NCBI GenBank assembly: GCA_001778455.1
Contig: MFGX01000017.1
Location: 4,541-15,274, forward strand
Length of the DNA: 10,734 bases
Direction: 5' to 3'
DNA from: Candidatus Fraserbacteria bacterium RBG_16_55_9
GTDB taxonomy: Bacteria > Bipolaricaulota > Bipolaricaulia > RBG-16-55-9
This document shows, in pieces, positions 1 through 6,825 of this stretch; the first letter of the stretch is position 1, and the number at the start of each line of letters is the position of its first letter. Made by a program: the position numbers and the translations under genes. The notes beneath the pieces are model-generated. The model searched no databases and had not been told where the DNA came from. It worked only from the letters and a program-made list of their open reading frames with translations.

Positions 1-255
1 TGCCACACCGTGAGCGGTGCTCCTGCCGTCGGTCCAACATGGAAAGGACTTTACGGTCACCCAGTGGAACTCCAGGACGGTACCACAGTCACGGCGGACG
101 AAGCCTACTTGCACGAATCCATCGTGGCACCCATGGACAAAATTGTGAAGGGCTTTCCGCCGGCGATGCCGGCTTTTAATCATCTCAGCGATGAGCAGAT
201 CCAGGCGCTGATTGCCTACATCAAGAGCCTGTCAGGTGGGATGGAAGGGAAGTAG
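1..255 (+). CDS. coxB: Cytochrome c oxidase subunit II, C-terminal cytochrome c domain (5' partial)
   Basis: This is the last 84 codons of a gene that begins before the window. The reading frame opens with Cys-His, the end of a CxxCH heme c attachment motif, followed by a class I cytochrome c fold. Landmarks are VGPTWKGLYG, the VTADEAYL segment and PAMPAF, whose Met is the expected distal heme ligand, and a final helix containing ALIAYIKSL. This pattern matches the cytochrome c domain fused to subunit II of caa3-type oxidases, which receives electrons and passes them to CuA on the periplasmic or outer face. The neighbouring heme A genes support the assignment. A free-standing small cytochrome c cannot be excluded because the N-terminal cupredoxin part is outside the window. 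The gene ends in TAG one base before the ctaA start. Confidence 0.85.
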   Translation, partial: CHTVSGAPAVGPTWKGLYGHPVELQDGTTVTADEAYLHESIVAPMDKIVKGFPPAMPAFNHLSDEQIQALIAYIKSLSGGMEGK

Positions 256-256
256 C

Positions 257-1153
257 ATGCTCAAGGTGTTTTCCCTCAGCTCGATGGTATTGACGTTTCT
301 CTTGCTGCTTCTGGGAGGGATCGTGACGAGCACGGGCTCGGGGCTCGGCTGCGGGCCAGATTGGCCGCTCTGCCATGGGCAGCTCATTCCATCTTTCAGC
401 GAGCCACAGGTGTTCATCGAGTGGCTTCATCGCTTGGTCGCTGCATTTGTAGGCATTTTCGTGCTGGCTACGGCCATCGTGGCCTGGAGGCAGGCACACA
501 ACCTCCCCTCCGTCTCTGCTCTTGCAGGAATTGCTGTCGTATTGCTCCTGACTCAAGTGATCTTGGGGGCCATCACCGTGCGCTTAGAGTTGCCTAAAGA
601 AGTCGCGACAGCCCACTTGGCCACGGGGACGATCCTCTTTGCCGTCTTGATCATGATGGCAACTCTCGCATTTCAACATGGTAAGGCACCACAGCCTTTC
701 ATAGCGAAAAACCCACTGACGCTTGTCTGGTTGGCGGCAGGATTTACGTTCGCGCAGATGGTGCTGGGAGCTTACGTGCGTCACAACGGAGCGGGGCTTG
801 CGTGTTCGGATGCGATTCTCTGCTTGCCCGTGGGTCAACCCTTGGTCTTGGTGCAGATGCTGCACCGCCTGATGGCACTCGTTGTGCTGGTCTTCGTCCA
901 TGCGTCAGGAGATCGGACGCTGCGTGCGACTCAAGATCCGACTCTGCGAAAGTCGGCTCTGGCAGCGATGATTCTAGTGTTGGTTCAGATCGCATTGGGT
1001 GTCGTCTCTGTGACTACGCAACTCTCGACCCATGCGACCACGGCGCATCTGGGTGTGGCTCTGGCCTTGCTTGGAGCGCTCATATTCATGGCCACACGGC
1101 TAGCTCTCTGGGGCCGCGCTCCAGTCATGACCCCAATGAAGGTTGCCGGCTGA
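257..1153 (+). CDS. ctaA: Heme A synthase (CtaA)
   Basis: Integral membrane monooxygenase that oxidises the C8 methyl group of heme O to a formyl group, giving heme A for aa3/caa3 oxidases. The protein is 298 residues with about eight membrane helices in two homologous halves. The expected heme-ligand histidines are visible: H58 (in EWLHRL, with E55), H120 (ATAHLATG), H203 (QMLHRL) and H264 (TTAHLG). Two cysteine pairs lie in the extracytoplasmic loops, C32/C39 and C183/C189, as in the Bacillus-type enzyme. I chose ATG 257 because GGAAGGGA lies just upstream at good spacing and the coxB stop ends at 255; an in-frame start at 212 would overlap coxB. The stop shares its last base with the ctaB ATG (TGATG), suggesting translational coupling. 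Confidence 0.95.
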   Translation: MLKVFSLSSMVLTFLLLLLGGIVTSTGSGLGCGPDWPLCHGQLIPSFSEPQVFIEWLHRLVAAFVGIFVLATAIVAWRQAHNLPSVSALAGIAVVLLLTQVILGAITVRLELPKEVATAHLATGTILFAVLIMMATLAFQHGKAPQPFIAKNPLTLVWLAAGFTFAQMVLGAYVRHNGAGLACSDAILCLPVGQPLVLVQMLHRLMALVVLVFVHASGDRTLRATQDPTLRKSALAAMILVLVQIALGVVSVTTQLSTHATTAHLGVALALLGALIFMATRLALWGRAPVMTPMKVAG

Positions 1154-2037
1154 TGCAAGTTCAAGCGCTTCCGATTCGCAAAGTCTTTTCCGATTACATG
1201 AACCTCACCAAGCCGCGCATCACATTTCTCGTTCTGGTGACGACTCTAGCAGGGCTCTGGCTGGGCGCTCACGGCCTGCCGCCTTGGGAGGTCGCCTTCG
1301 TTGCGCTCGTGGGAACGGGTTTAGCATCGGCTTCTGCTGCCACTCTCAATAATTACATTGACCGCGATCTCGATGTGACCATGGAACGCACCCGCGGACG
1401 CCCACTTCCCTCCGGTCGCCTCAGAGCCTCGGAAGCACTGATCTTCGGGATCGCTCTGGGTATGGCTTCGTTTGTGATCTTGGGCGCCTTTGTCAACCTC
1501 TTGAGCGCATTGCTCGCGCTCCTGGCGATCTTCGTCTATGTCGCAGTGTACACGGCTTGGCTCAAGAGGAGAACGCCGCTCTGTACGGTGATCGGCGGCG
1601 TTTCCGGAGCGCTCCCGCCGGTGATCGGCTGGGCGGCAGTGGCGAACCAGATCGACCCGGCAGCGCTGGTGCTCTTTGCGATCCTCTTCTTGTGGCAGCC
1701 GCCGCACTTTTGGGCGCTCGCGCTCTTGCGGAAAGACGAATACAGCGAGGCGGGTCTTCCCATGCTGCCGGTTGTTCACGGCCCGGCTATGACCCATCGT
1801 CAGATCTCGCTCTATGCGGCAGCGTTGTTGCCCGTCTCTCTGATGCTCTACCCCTTGGGCGTCGTGGGGTGGGGCTATCTCTTGGCTGCTGCCATCCTCG
1901 GCCTGGGTTTCGTGGCTCTGTCCATCCTCTTGCGCTTTACGTCCAATAGCACCCGGCTCACACGTACGCTCTTCCTCTATTCCACGCTCTACCTGGCCGT
2001 GCTTTCGGTGATGATGCTCCTCGACTGTCGCGGTTAA
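1153..2037 (+). CDS. ctaB: Protoheme IX farnesyltransferase (heme O synthase, CtaB)
   Basis: UbiA-family membrane prenyltransferase that transfers a farnesyl group from farnesyl diphosphate to protoheme, giving heme O, the substrate of CtaA. The protein is 294 residues, the usual family length, and strongly hydrophobic. The first allylic-diphosphate site is NYIDRDLD (N66, D70, D74, the NxxxDxxxD pattern), followed by MERTRGRPLPSGR. The WLKRRTPL and GGVSGALPPVIGW blocks and WQPPHFWALALL (about 181-192) with DEYSEAGLPMLP (195-206) are typical of CtaB. Start at ATG 1153 overlaps the ctaA stop by one base; a much longer upstream reading frame is only ctaA read in another frame. An internal ATG at 1198 would drop 15 residues and is less likely given the coupling arrangement. 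Confidence 0.96.
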   Translation: MQVQALPIRKVFSDYMNLTKPRITFLVLVTTLAGLWLGAHGLPPWEVAFVALVGTGLASASAATLNNYIDRDLDVTMERTRGRPLPSGRLRASEALIFGIALGMASFVILGAFVNLLSALLALLAIFVYVAVYTAWLKRRTPLCTVIGGVSGALPPVIGWAAVANQIDPAALVLFAILFLWQPPHFWALALLRKDEYSEAGLPMLPVVHGPAMTHRQISLYAAALLPVSLMLYPLGVVGWGYLLAAAILGLGFVALSILLRFTSNSTRLTRTLFLYSTLYLAVLSVMMLLDCRG

Positions 2038-2038
2038 G

Positions 2039-2461
2039 ATGTCCCTGCAAGAGATCCTGCCCGCCCTGGATGCTGGACTCATCCTGACGAGCGGTGTCTG
2101 TCTGGTTTTGGGATTCATCTTCATCAAGCAAAAAAGAATCACTTGGCACAAGCGGAGCATGCTTACGGCAGCGGGCTTTGCCGCGCTCTTCTTGATGGTG
2201 TACGTAATCCGTTGGGCGTTGTTTGGCTCGAAGCCGTTTGAGGGCCAAGGGTTCGTCCGTCAGGTGTACTTTGGCTTGCTCGGTTCTCATGTGGTCTTGG
2301 CTATTGCGATTGTGCCCCTCGTGATCGTCACACTGCGGCGCGCGTTGCGGAGCGACTTCTCAAACCATAAGAGAATTGCCCGGATTACACTTCCCATCTG
2401 GCTTTATGTAGCCATCACGGGCTGGCTCGTCTACTGGATGCTCTATCACATGAGCAACTAA
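2039..2461 (+). CDS. ctaM: DUF420 membrane protein, CtaM-like oxidase assembly factor
   Basis: A 140-residue protein with about four membrane segments (roughly 12-30, 42-62, 77-98 and 117-136). It has the four well-spaced histidines expected for DUF420: H37 (ITWHKRSM), H84 (GSHVVLA), H110 (NHKRIAR) and H137 (MLYHMSN), and the block PIWLYVAITGWLVY. In Staphylococcus aureus the DUF420 protein CtaM is required for active aa3-type oxidase without being a heme A synthesis enzyme; Bacillus YozB is a relative. The ATG follows the ctaB TAA after one base, with no obvious Shine-Dalgarno, so translation is probably coupled. The molecular role (copper or heme handling) is not established; the assignment rests on family pattern plus the cta context. 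Confidence 0.88.
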   Translation: MSLQEILPALDAGLILTSGVCLVLGFIFIKQKRITWHKRSMLTAAGFAALFLMVYVIRWALFGSKPFEGQGFVRQVYFGLLGSHVVLAIAIVPLVIVTLRRALRSDFSNHKRIARITLPIWLYVAITGWLVYWMLYHMSN

Positions 2462-2483
2462 CTCAGTGACCCTGGTCGCATTG

Positions 2484-2497
2484 ATGATCTAGATCAT
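2484..2497. promoter_or_regulatory. Perfect 14-bp palindrome, FNR/CRP-family-like operator
   Basis: ATGATCTAGATCAT is its own reverse complement and matches the FNR consensus TTGAT-N4-ATCAA at four of five positions in each half-site. Its centre (2490/2491) lies about 41.5 bp upstream of the start predicted from the TAGAAT hexamer at 2521-2526, the usual class II activator position. Binding by an FNR, DNR or CRP-like protein is inferred; no regulator gene is in the window. Confidence 0.55.
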
Positions 2498-2526
2498 TGT
2501 TCACCTCACAATTCTTCACATAGAAT
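2498..2526 (+). promoter_or_regulatory. Predicted promoter of the CBS-ACT gene
   Basis: The -10 candidate is TAGAAT at 2521-2526 (5 of 6 matches to TATAAT). A weak -35 candidate, TTGTTC at 2498-2503 (3 of 6), lies 17 bp away. A poor -35 combined with an activator-like palindrome beside it fits an activated promoter. The predicted start, near 2532-2534, leaves a leader of about 40 nt that includes the Shine-Dalgarno AGGAG at 2558-2562. Confidence 0.45.
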
Positions 2527-2570
2527 AGACCCACAAACGGGATGAGGGGTCGGCGAAAGGAGATCTGAGA

Positions 2571-3224
2571 GTGTTCGTACAAATGTGGATGACCAAGGAC
2601 GTGATCACGGCTCCCCCGGAGATGCCGATCCTGGAGGCGCGCGACATGATGAAGCAGAGCATGGTGCGTCGACTCCCTGCCCTATCGAAGAAGGGCAAAC
2701 TGGTGGGTCTAATCACTCAAGGGGATATCCAAGAGGCCGGGCCTTCTGGCGCCACGTCTCTTAGCATCTGGGAGCTCAATTATCTTCTGGCTCGCATCAC
2801 CGTGGAAGAGATTATGACCCCGGTCGACAATCTCATCACGGTTTCGCCGGATGAGACGATCGAGCAGGCCGCATTGCTCATGAGGAGACACAAGGTGGGC
2901 GGACTTCCGGTGCTCGAGAAGGGTAAATTGGTCGGAATCATCACCGAATCCGATATCTTTGGCGTTCTCGTCGAGGTGATGGGGATTGGGCGAGACGGGA
3001 CGCGGCTTACGGTGGAGCTGGAGGATCGGCCCGGAGCACTCGCGGAAGCGCTTGACGTAATCAAATCCTACGAGGTCAATGTGCTCAGTGTGGTCACCTG
3101 TGACAAGTGCCCCCACGAGGAAGACCATGTCTTGGTTGTCATTCGCGTCGACCACTACGATTGGCGTCCCATCGTAAAAGATCTCAAGGGGAAGGGGATC
3201 AAAGTCTTAGACGCACGGACGTAA
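2571..3224 (+). CDS. CBS-CBS-ACT domain signalling protein (AcuB-like)
   Basis: A soluble 217-residue protein with two CBS domains (about 4-57 and 79-135) forming a Bateman module, then an ACT domain from about 144. CBS signatures are WMTKDVIT, KLVGLITQGDI, IMTPVDNLITV and KLVGIITESDI. The ACT start is seen in LTVELEDRPGALAEAL. Bateman modules typically bind adenine nucleotides and ACT domains small metabolites, so a sensor or regulator role is likely; partner and ligand are unknown. The ACT part contains CDKCPHEEDH (C177, C180, H182, H186), an unusual potential metal site. Start is GTG 2571 because AGGAG lies eight bases upstream and residues FVQMWMTKDV fit family N-termini; ATG 2583 is too far from that site. 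It is convergent with tdh, 26 bp away. AcuB-like is family resemblance only; no acetoin genes are nearby. Confidence 0.85.
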   Translation: MFVQMWMTKDVITAPPEMPILEARDMMKQSMVRRLPALSKKGKLVGLITQGDIQEAGPSGATSLSIWELNYLLARITVEEIMTPVDNLITVSPDETIEQAALLMRRHKVGGLPVLEKGKLVGIITESDIFGVLVEVMGIGRDGTRLTVELEDRPGALAEALDVIKSYEVNVLSVVTCDKCPHEEDHVLVVIRVDHYDWRPIVKDLKGKGIKVLDART

Positions 3225-3250
3225 AAACACTCCAGAAGGATTTCACTCCG

Positions 3251-4279
3251 TTAGGGCGAGAGGATGACTTTCCCGCATTGACCAGAGGCCATCAATTCAA
3301 AGGCTCTTTCGAAATCTTCTAGTGAGAAACGATGGGTGACGACCGGGCTTAGGTCGACTGCCTTCGCTCGCAATAGCCCACGTGCTTGATACCAAGTCTC
3401 CCACAGACGCCGTCCGATCACGCCGTAGACGGTCAGCCCCTTGAAAATGAGAAGATTGTCGAAGTCAAACTCCAACGGACGACCCGGTAGGCCGAGAAGA
3501 GCCGCTTCGCCACCGGGCTTAAGAAGCTGGAAACCTTCGTGGAGTGCCGAGGGCGCGCCGGACATCTCCAAGAGCACATCGACGCCTTCGCCTTCTGTCG
3601 CTTCCCTAATGGCCTGAACCACATCCGCCTAACGGGAGTTGAAGGTGGCATCGGCTCCCATTTTCAGAGCAAGCTGGAGGCGGTATGGGCTGATGTCTGT
3701 GGCATAGACTGCCCGCGCCCCGATCGCTCTGGCTACGGCAATCGCCATAAGGCCTACCGGCCCGCAGCCCGTGACCAGGACTTTCTTAGCCCGCACGTCA
3801 GCGGTGAAGGCCGTGTGTACGGCATTCCCGAAGTTCTCCTGAAGTGAGGCGATCTCCGGAGGCATATCGGGAGGATTTAGCCAGGCGTTGATGACAGGGA
3901 TCGCCACGTATTCTGCAAAGCATCCATTGCGGTCGATCCCCAAGATGCGCGTATTCCGGCAGAGGTGGCCTCGCCCCGTGCGGCACATATCGCAGAGGCC
4001 GCAGACCACGTGGCTTTCGGCTGAAATGTAGTCCCCCACCCTGACTTCCGCGACATCGCGGCCGACCTCAACGATCTGGCCGCAGGCCTCATGGCCGACG
4101 ACCAACGGAGGCCGAATGCGCGCCTGAGCCCACGGATCCCAGCGGTAGATGTGTAAATCTGTCCCACAAATAGAGGCGGCCCTCACTTTCACAAGCACAT
4201 CGCGAGGGCCCACGTTAGGAATGGAAACGCTGCGCAGCTCTAATCCTGAACTGGATTTTGCTTTTACCACCGCGCGCAT
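3251..4279 (-). pseudogene. tdh: L-threonine 3-dehydrogenase interrupted by one in-frame amber codon
   Basis: Zinc-dependent medium-chain dehydrogenase oxidising L-threonine to 2-amino-3-ketobutyrate with NAD+. From ATG 4279 the frame spans 342 residues, like E. coli Tdh (341), and metal positions fall at the same numbers: catalytic C38 (ICGTD), H63, E64 (VGHEACG) and structural C93, C96, C99, C107. The Rossmann motif is GCGPVG (171-176) with D195 in YATD. The second half holds LLEMSGAP, FKGLTVYG, GRRLWETWY, THRFSLEDF and GQCGKVIL. Codon 217 (3631-3629) is TAG; both sides are in the same frame with no insertion or deletion, so this is a single nonsense change, a sequencing error or readthrough. 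I call it a pseudogene provisionally. ATG 4291 is an alternative start. No kbl partner is visible. Confidence 0.85.
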
Positions 4280-4297
4280 GGTTCCCACCATGCTTCC

Positions 4298-4326
4298 AGT
4301 ATAGTGCGAAGGTAGGACCTCGCCAA
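4298..4326 (-). promoter_or_regulatory. Predicted sigma70-type promoter for tdh
   Basis: On the minus strand, TTGGCG (plus 4321-4326, 4 of 6 matches to TTGACA) is followed after exactly 17 bp by TATACT (plus 4298-4303, 5 of 6 matches to TATAAT). The predicted start falls around 4291, the first base of the upstream ATG. The transcript would be nearly leaderless from ATG 4291, or have about a 12-nt leader for ATG 4279. It lies in the 86-bp gap after the GGDEF gene, so tdh need not depend on readthrough from that gene. Confidence 0.5.
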
Positions 4327-4365
4327 ATATAGTCAGCAGATCACCGCCCACGTTCTCTACCCTCT

Positions 4366-6396
4366 TCAAGGCGATGCGCTAAGCTTGGCTTTTCGCCGGG
4401 TGGTCTTGGGCGCCTTCCGCTGATAAAGCCAGCTATCTGCTTCCTTGAAGACCTCTTCGAAGCCCTTGGAAACGTGAGGATCCCAGCTGGAGATCCCTGT
4501 CCGAATTGAGATCCTGCCGTGAACTCCAAAGTCCCTTTGGGCAATGGCGGACTTGAGGATTTCGCTGACTTGTTCTGCTTGCTCTTGAGAAGCCTTCGGC
4601 ATGACGACTAAGAATTCATCTCCACCGTAGCGGATGACCGTGCTGGTCCGCGGCACATTCTTCTCGATCCATGCAGCGGATTCTCGCAGAACACGGTCTC
4701 CTTCCAAGTGACCGTAGCGTTCGTTTACCGCTCGGAACTTGTTGAAATCGATCAGGAGGAGCGAAATGGGGAAGCCGGAGCGGCGGGCCCTTGCCTGTTC
4801 CTTCTTGATTAGCTCATCCAAGTAGCGCCGGTTGTACATCTTCGTGAGAGGGTCACGATAAGAGGCTTCCTTCAGTTGGTTGACTGCCTCATGGAGTCGG
4901 CGCTTATTCTCGGCCTCAGAGACCGCGATCGCTGTCAAGTTGGCGAACATCTCCATGGGCTCCAACGTCTGTGTGGTGGGAACCCTGCCGTCCACAGGCT
5001 CATCCACAGTGATCGTCCCCAGGAGTCGATCCTCAATCCACATGGGAATGCAGAGCGTGTCATCGGGGTGCCAACTGCTCTTGGGTGAAGGTTGAACCTT
5101 GCTCTTGATGAGTCCCGGATGCTCTCCCCAGGGCAAGCGGTCGTGGGGAACATAATAGGAACGACTGATTCTGAAATCTTCTCGGAAGACCTTCTTGCGC
5201 TCCTTGGGTGGTAAGGGGTGGGCTTTGATCCGTTCTTCGTCTGTGGGAGTAAGTCCGGCGCATGCTATGTGGATGATTTGCACTTTTTCGGCGGACCGAG
5301 GCGAGATGGGTCGATCGTAGAGTGCAAGAGCCGCTCGCCGAAAGGGAGTATGCTGTGTAATCGCATTGACCACTTCGTTCAGAGTCTGCTGGATCTCCTT
5401 GCCCGCAAGGATTCCTTCCGAAATCCGTAGGAAGGCCTCCCTCTGCTGAAGACGCGCTCGCTCCTGATCAAACCATGCTCTACGTTCTTCAGGAAAGGGA
5501 TCGCGTTTCCGAATGATCTCGATCAATGCATGGACGACGCGCTCATCGAGTTGGGTACCAGCATTCTTCTTCAGTTCCTGAATTGCCTCTTCCTTCGTGA
5601 GGGCATTGCGGTAGGGTCGATCCGTGGTGATGGCATCATACGTATCCACGACCGCGATGATCCGGGCTTCTATGGAGATCTCATCACGCTTTAGCCCTAG
5701 AGGATAGCCCTTGCCATCGACGCGCTCGTGGGTCTGCCCCACGATATGTGCTACTTCCTTTAGAAAATCCTTCGTCTCGAGCATCTCGCGTCCCCAGATC
5801 GTATGCTTCCTTACCTGTTCCCACTCCTCGGTCGTGAGTGGGCTAGGTTTTTGCAGGATTTCAATAGGGACCTTCGCCTTGCCCACGTCATGGTAGAAAG
5901 CTGCATAGCTCAAGTTATAGAGTTGCAACGCGGATAATTCGAGCCGCTCTCCGATCAGCCGAGCCATCTTTTCTAGCCGTCGGCAGTGGCCGTCGGTGTA
6001 TTCGTCTCGTTCAACCTTTTCCGCCAGCTGGAGAAATTCTTGAATCTCTGCTTGCATGATATTGAACGCGGGCTGGGAAGACATGTAGAGCAAGGTCGCA
6101 TCGGATTCGGCTCGAAACCACGATCGCTCTTCGATCTCTTGGCGGGCGATGTAATCACCGGGTTCAAGAACCGTATGCGGCTCTGACCCGAGATACTTGA
6201 GTCTGCCCTCCAGCAGGTAGATGAACTCGAAGCCCTGCCATTCCTCGGCGGAGTCTAGGTAGAAGGTCGACCCCTGAGGAACATATTGTTTGATGATTTC
6301 AACCCGATCAGCTCGGGCGAGCAGGCGGGTCTCCGCTCTTCCTTTGGAGACCCGCTCGAGCACTTCGTCGTGTTTAAAGATAAAGCGCTGGCTCAT
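4366..6396 (-). CDS. Cyclic di-GMP enzyme with cupin-like, HD-GYP, GAF and GGDEF domains
   Basis: A 676-residue, apparently cytoplasmic protein with no membrane segments. Residues about 35-108 resemble a cupin-type beta-barrel (EFIYLLEGRL, LEPGDYIA) without clear metal histidines. Residues about 130-300 form an HD-GYP phosphodiesterase domain: H137, YHDVGK (H169, D170), H198, THERVDGKGYP (222-232), VVDTYDAI and DRPYR. The canonical HHE of the family is THE here (T222). Residues about 315-495 look like a GAF sensor domain. Residues about 510-660 are a GGDEF diguanylate cyclase with D550, N558, GHLEGD (562-567) and RYGGDEF (589-595). The canonical inhibitory RxxD is absent (RTST at that place). 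It may therefore both make and degrade c-di-GMP, or one half may be regulatory. Start is ATG 6396, without an obvious Shine-Dalgarno; no other Met occurs before residue 105. Confidence 0.9.
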   Translation of the reverse strand: MSQRFIFKHDEVLERVSKGRAETRLLARADRVEIIKQYVPQGSTFYLDSAEEWQGFEFIYLLEGRLKYLGSEPHTVLEPGDYIARQEIEERSWFRAESDATLLYMSSQPAFNIMQAEIQEFLQLAEKVERDEYTDGHCRRLEKMARLIGERLELSALQLYNLSYAAFYHDVGKAKVPIEILQKPSPLTTEEWEQVRKHTIWGREMLETKDFLKEVAHIVGQTHERVDGKGYPLGLKRDEISIEARIIAVVDTYDAITTDRPYRNALTKEEAIQELKKNAGTQLDERVVHALIEIIRKRDPFPEERRAWFDQERARLQQREAFLRISEGILAGKEIQQTLNEVVNAITQHTPFRRAALALYDRPISPRSAEKVQIIHIACAGLTPTDEERIKAHPLPPKERKKVFREDFRISRSYYVPHDRLPWGEHPGLIKSKVQPSPKSSWHPDDTLCIPMWIEDRLLGTITVDEPVDGRVPTTQTLEPMEMFANLTAIAVSEAENKRRLHEAVNQLKEASYRDPLTKMYNRRYLDELIKKEQARARRSGFPISLLLIDFNKFRAVNERYGHLEGDRVLRESAAWIEKNVPRTSTVIRYGGDEFLVVMPKASQEQAEQVSEILKSAIAQRDFGVHGRISIRTGISSWDPHVSKGFEEVFKEADSWLYQRKAPKTTRRKAKLSASP

Positions 6397-6430
6397 CTGT
6401 ACGCTTCATGAGCATCCATCTGGTCGCCGA

Positions 6431-6781
6431 CTATCCCCCTGAGCCGCCGATGTGGATGGGATCGAAGCAGGCGGTATAGCCGACCTTGTTGTTGGTGACG
6501 CACGTTTGCGAGTCTGCATACTCCACACTGTGGCCCAGCGTAGCCTCCAAATCCGCAAGGACCTGGAAGACAGCTACATCACACCGCTGGGCGATACTAT
6601 CCATTTGACTTGCGCTCTCTGCTCTGTGAAGCGCGGAGACACACTGGCCCGAGATCTTCTGGATCTCGGCATTGGCCTTGGCAATCTCGTTCTGCTCTGC
6701 ACCGGCGATGCTAGGAAGGACAGTTAAGACGAGGGCAAGCATCAACCCGATCCCCACGGCTGCGATGTACGACTTCTTCAT
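6431..6781 (-). CDS. Small exported four-cysteine protein of unknown function
   Basis: I do not recognise this 116-residue protein. It starts with a typical Sec signal peptide: MKK, then a hydrophobic core to about residue 25, and a likely cleavage site after AGA (residue 28). The mature part of about 88 residues has four cysteines (C47, C67, C94, C105), which could form two disulfides. Its first half looks helical (IAKANAEIQK and SIAQRCDVAVFQVLADLEA) and the chain ends in a Gly-rich tail, HIGGSGG. ATG 6781 is preceded by a strong GAGGAGG about ten bases upstream, and a plausible promoter lies further upstream, so it is probably a real, well-translated gene. It sits 34 bp ahead of the c-di-GMP enzyme on the same strand and may be co-transcribed with it. 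A periplasmic or secreted location is inferred. Confidence 0.8.
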   Translation of the reverse strand: MKKSYIAAVGIGLMLALVLTVLPSIAGAEQNEIAKANAEIQKISGQCVSALHRAESASQMDSIAQRCDVAVFQVLADLEATLGHSVEYADSQTCVTNNKVGYTACFDPIHIGGSGG

Positions 6782-6825
6782 ACGGTTAACTCCTCCTCGT
6801 TGCTTGGGATATGCTTGAACCCTTC

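Noticed and set aside
212..256. Earlier in-frame start for ctaA
   Set aside because: It lies within coxB, and ATG 257 has a good ribosome site and the normal CtaA N-terminus.
802..1152. In-frame upstream extension of ctaB inside ctaA
   Set aside because: The translated extension overlaps ctaA out of frame, has low-complexity Ser/Asp/Gly content unlike the family, and the CtaB-type N-terminus begins at 1153.
1321..2160. A 279-codon open frame on the minus strand across ctaB and ctaM
   Set aside because: It is antisense to two clearly recognised genes, its protein is rich in Arg, Gln, Glu and His with no known motif, and it has no supporting context. It is a by-product of codon bias.
2462..2480. 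GACC-ct-GGTC after ctaM as a terminator hairpin
   Set aside because: A four-base stem with a two-base loop and no T-run is too weak to call.
3225..3250. Possible bidirectional terminator between the convergent CBS-ACT and tdh genes
   Set aside because: Only a direct repeat of CACTCC is seen; there is no inverted repeat and no T-run on either strand.
3251..3622. Separate small gene starting at GTG 3622
   Set aside because: It is the in-frame second half of tdh after the amber codon; it lacks the zinc site and the first half of the nucleotide fold, so an independent enzyme is unlikely.
4280..4369. Longer tdh starting at TTG 4369, overlapping the GGDEF gene stop
   Set aside because: The extra 30 residues do not resemble the Tdh N-terminus, the start would be a rare TTG, and the predicted promoter lies inside this segment. 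Start 4279 gives metal-ligand numbering matching E. coli Tdh.
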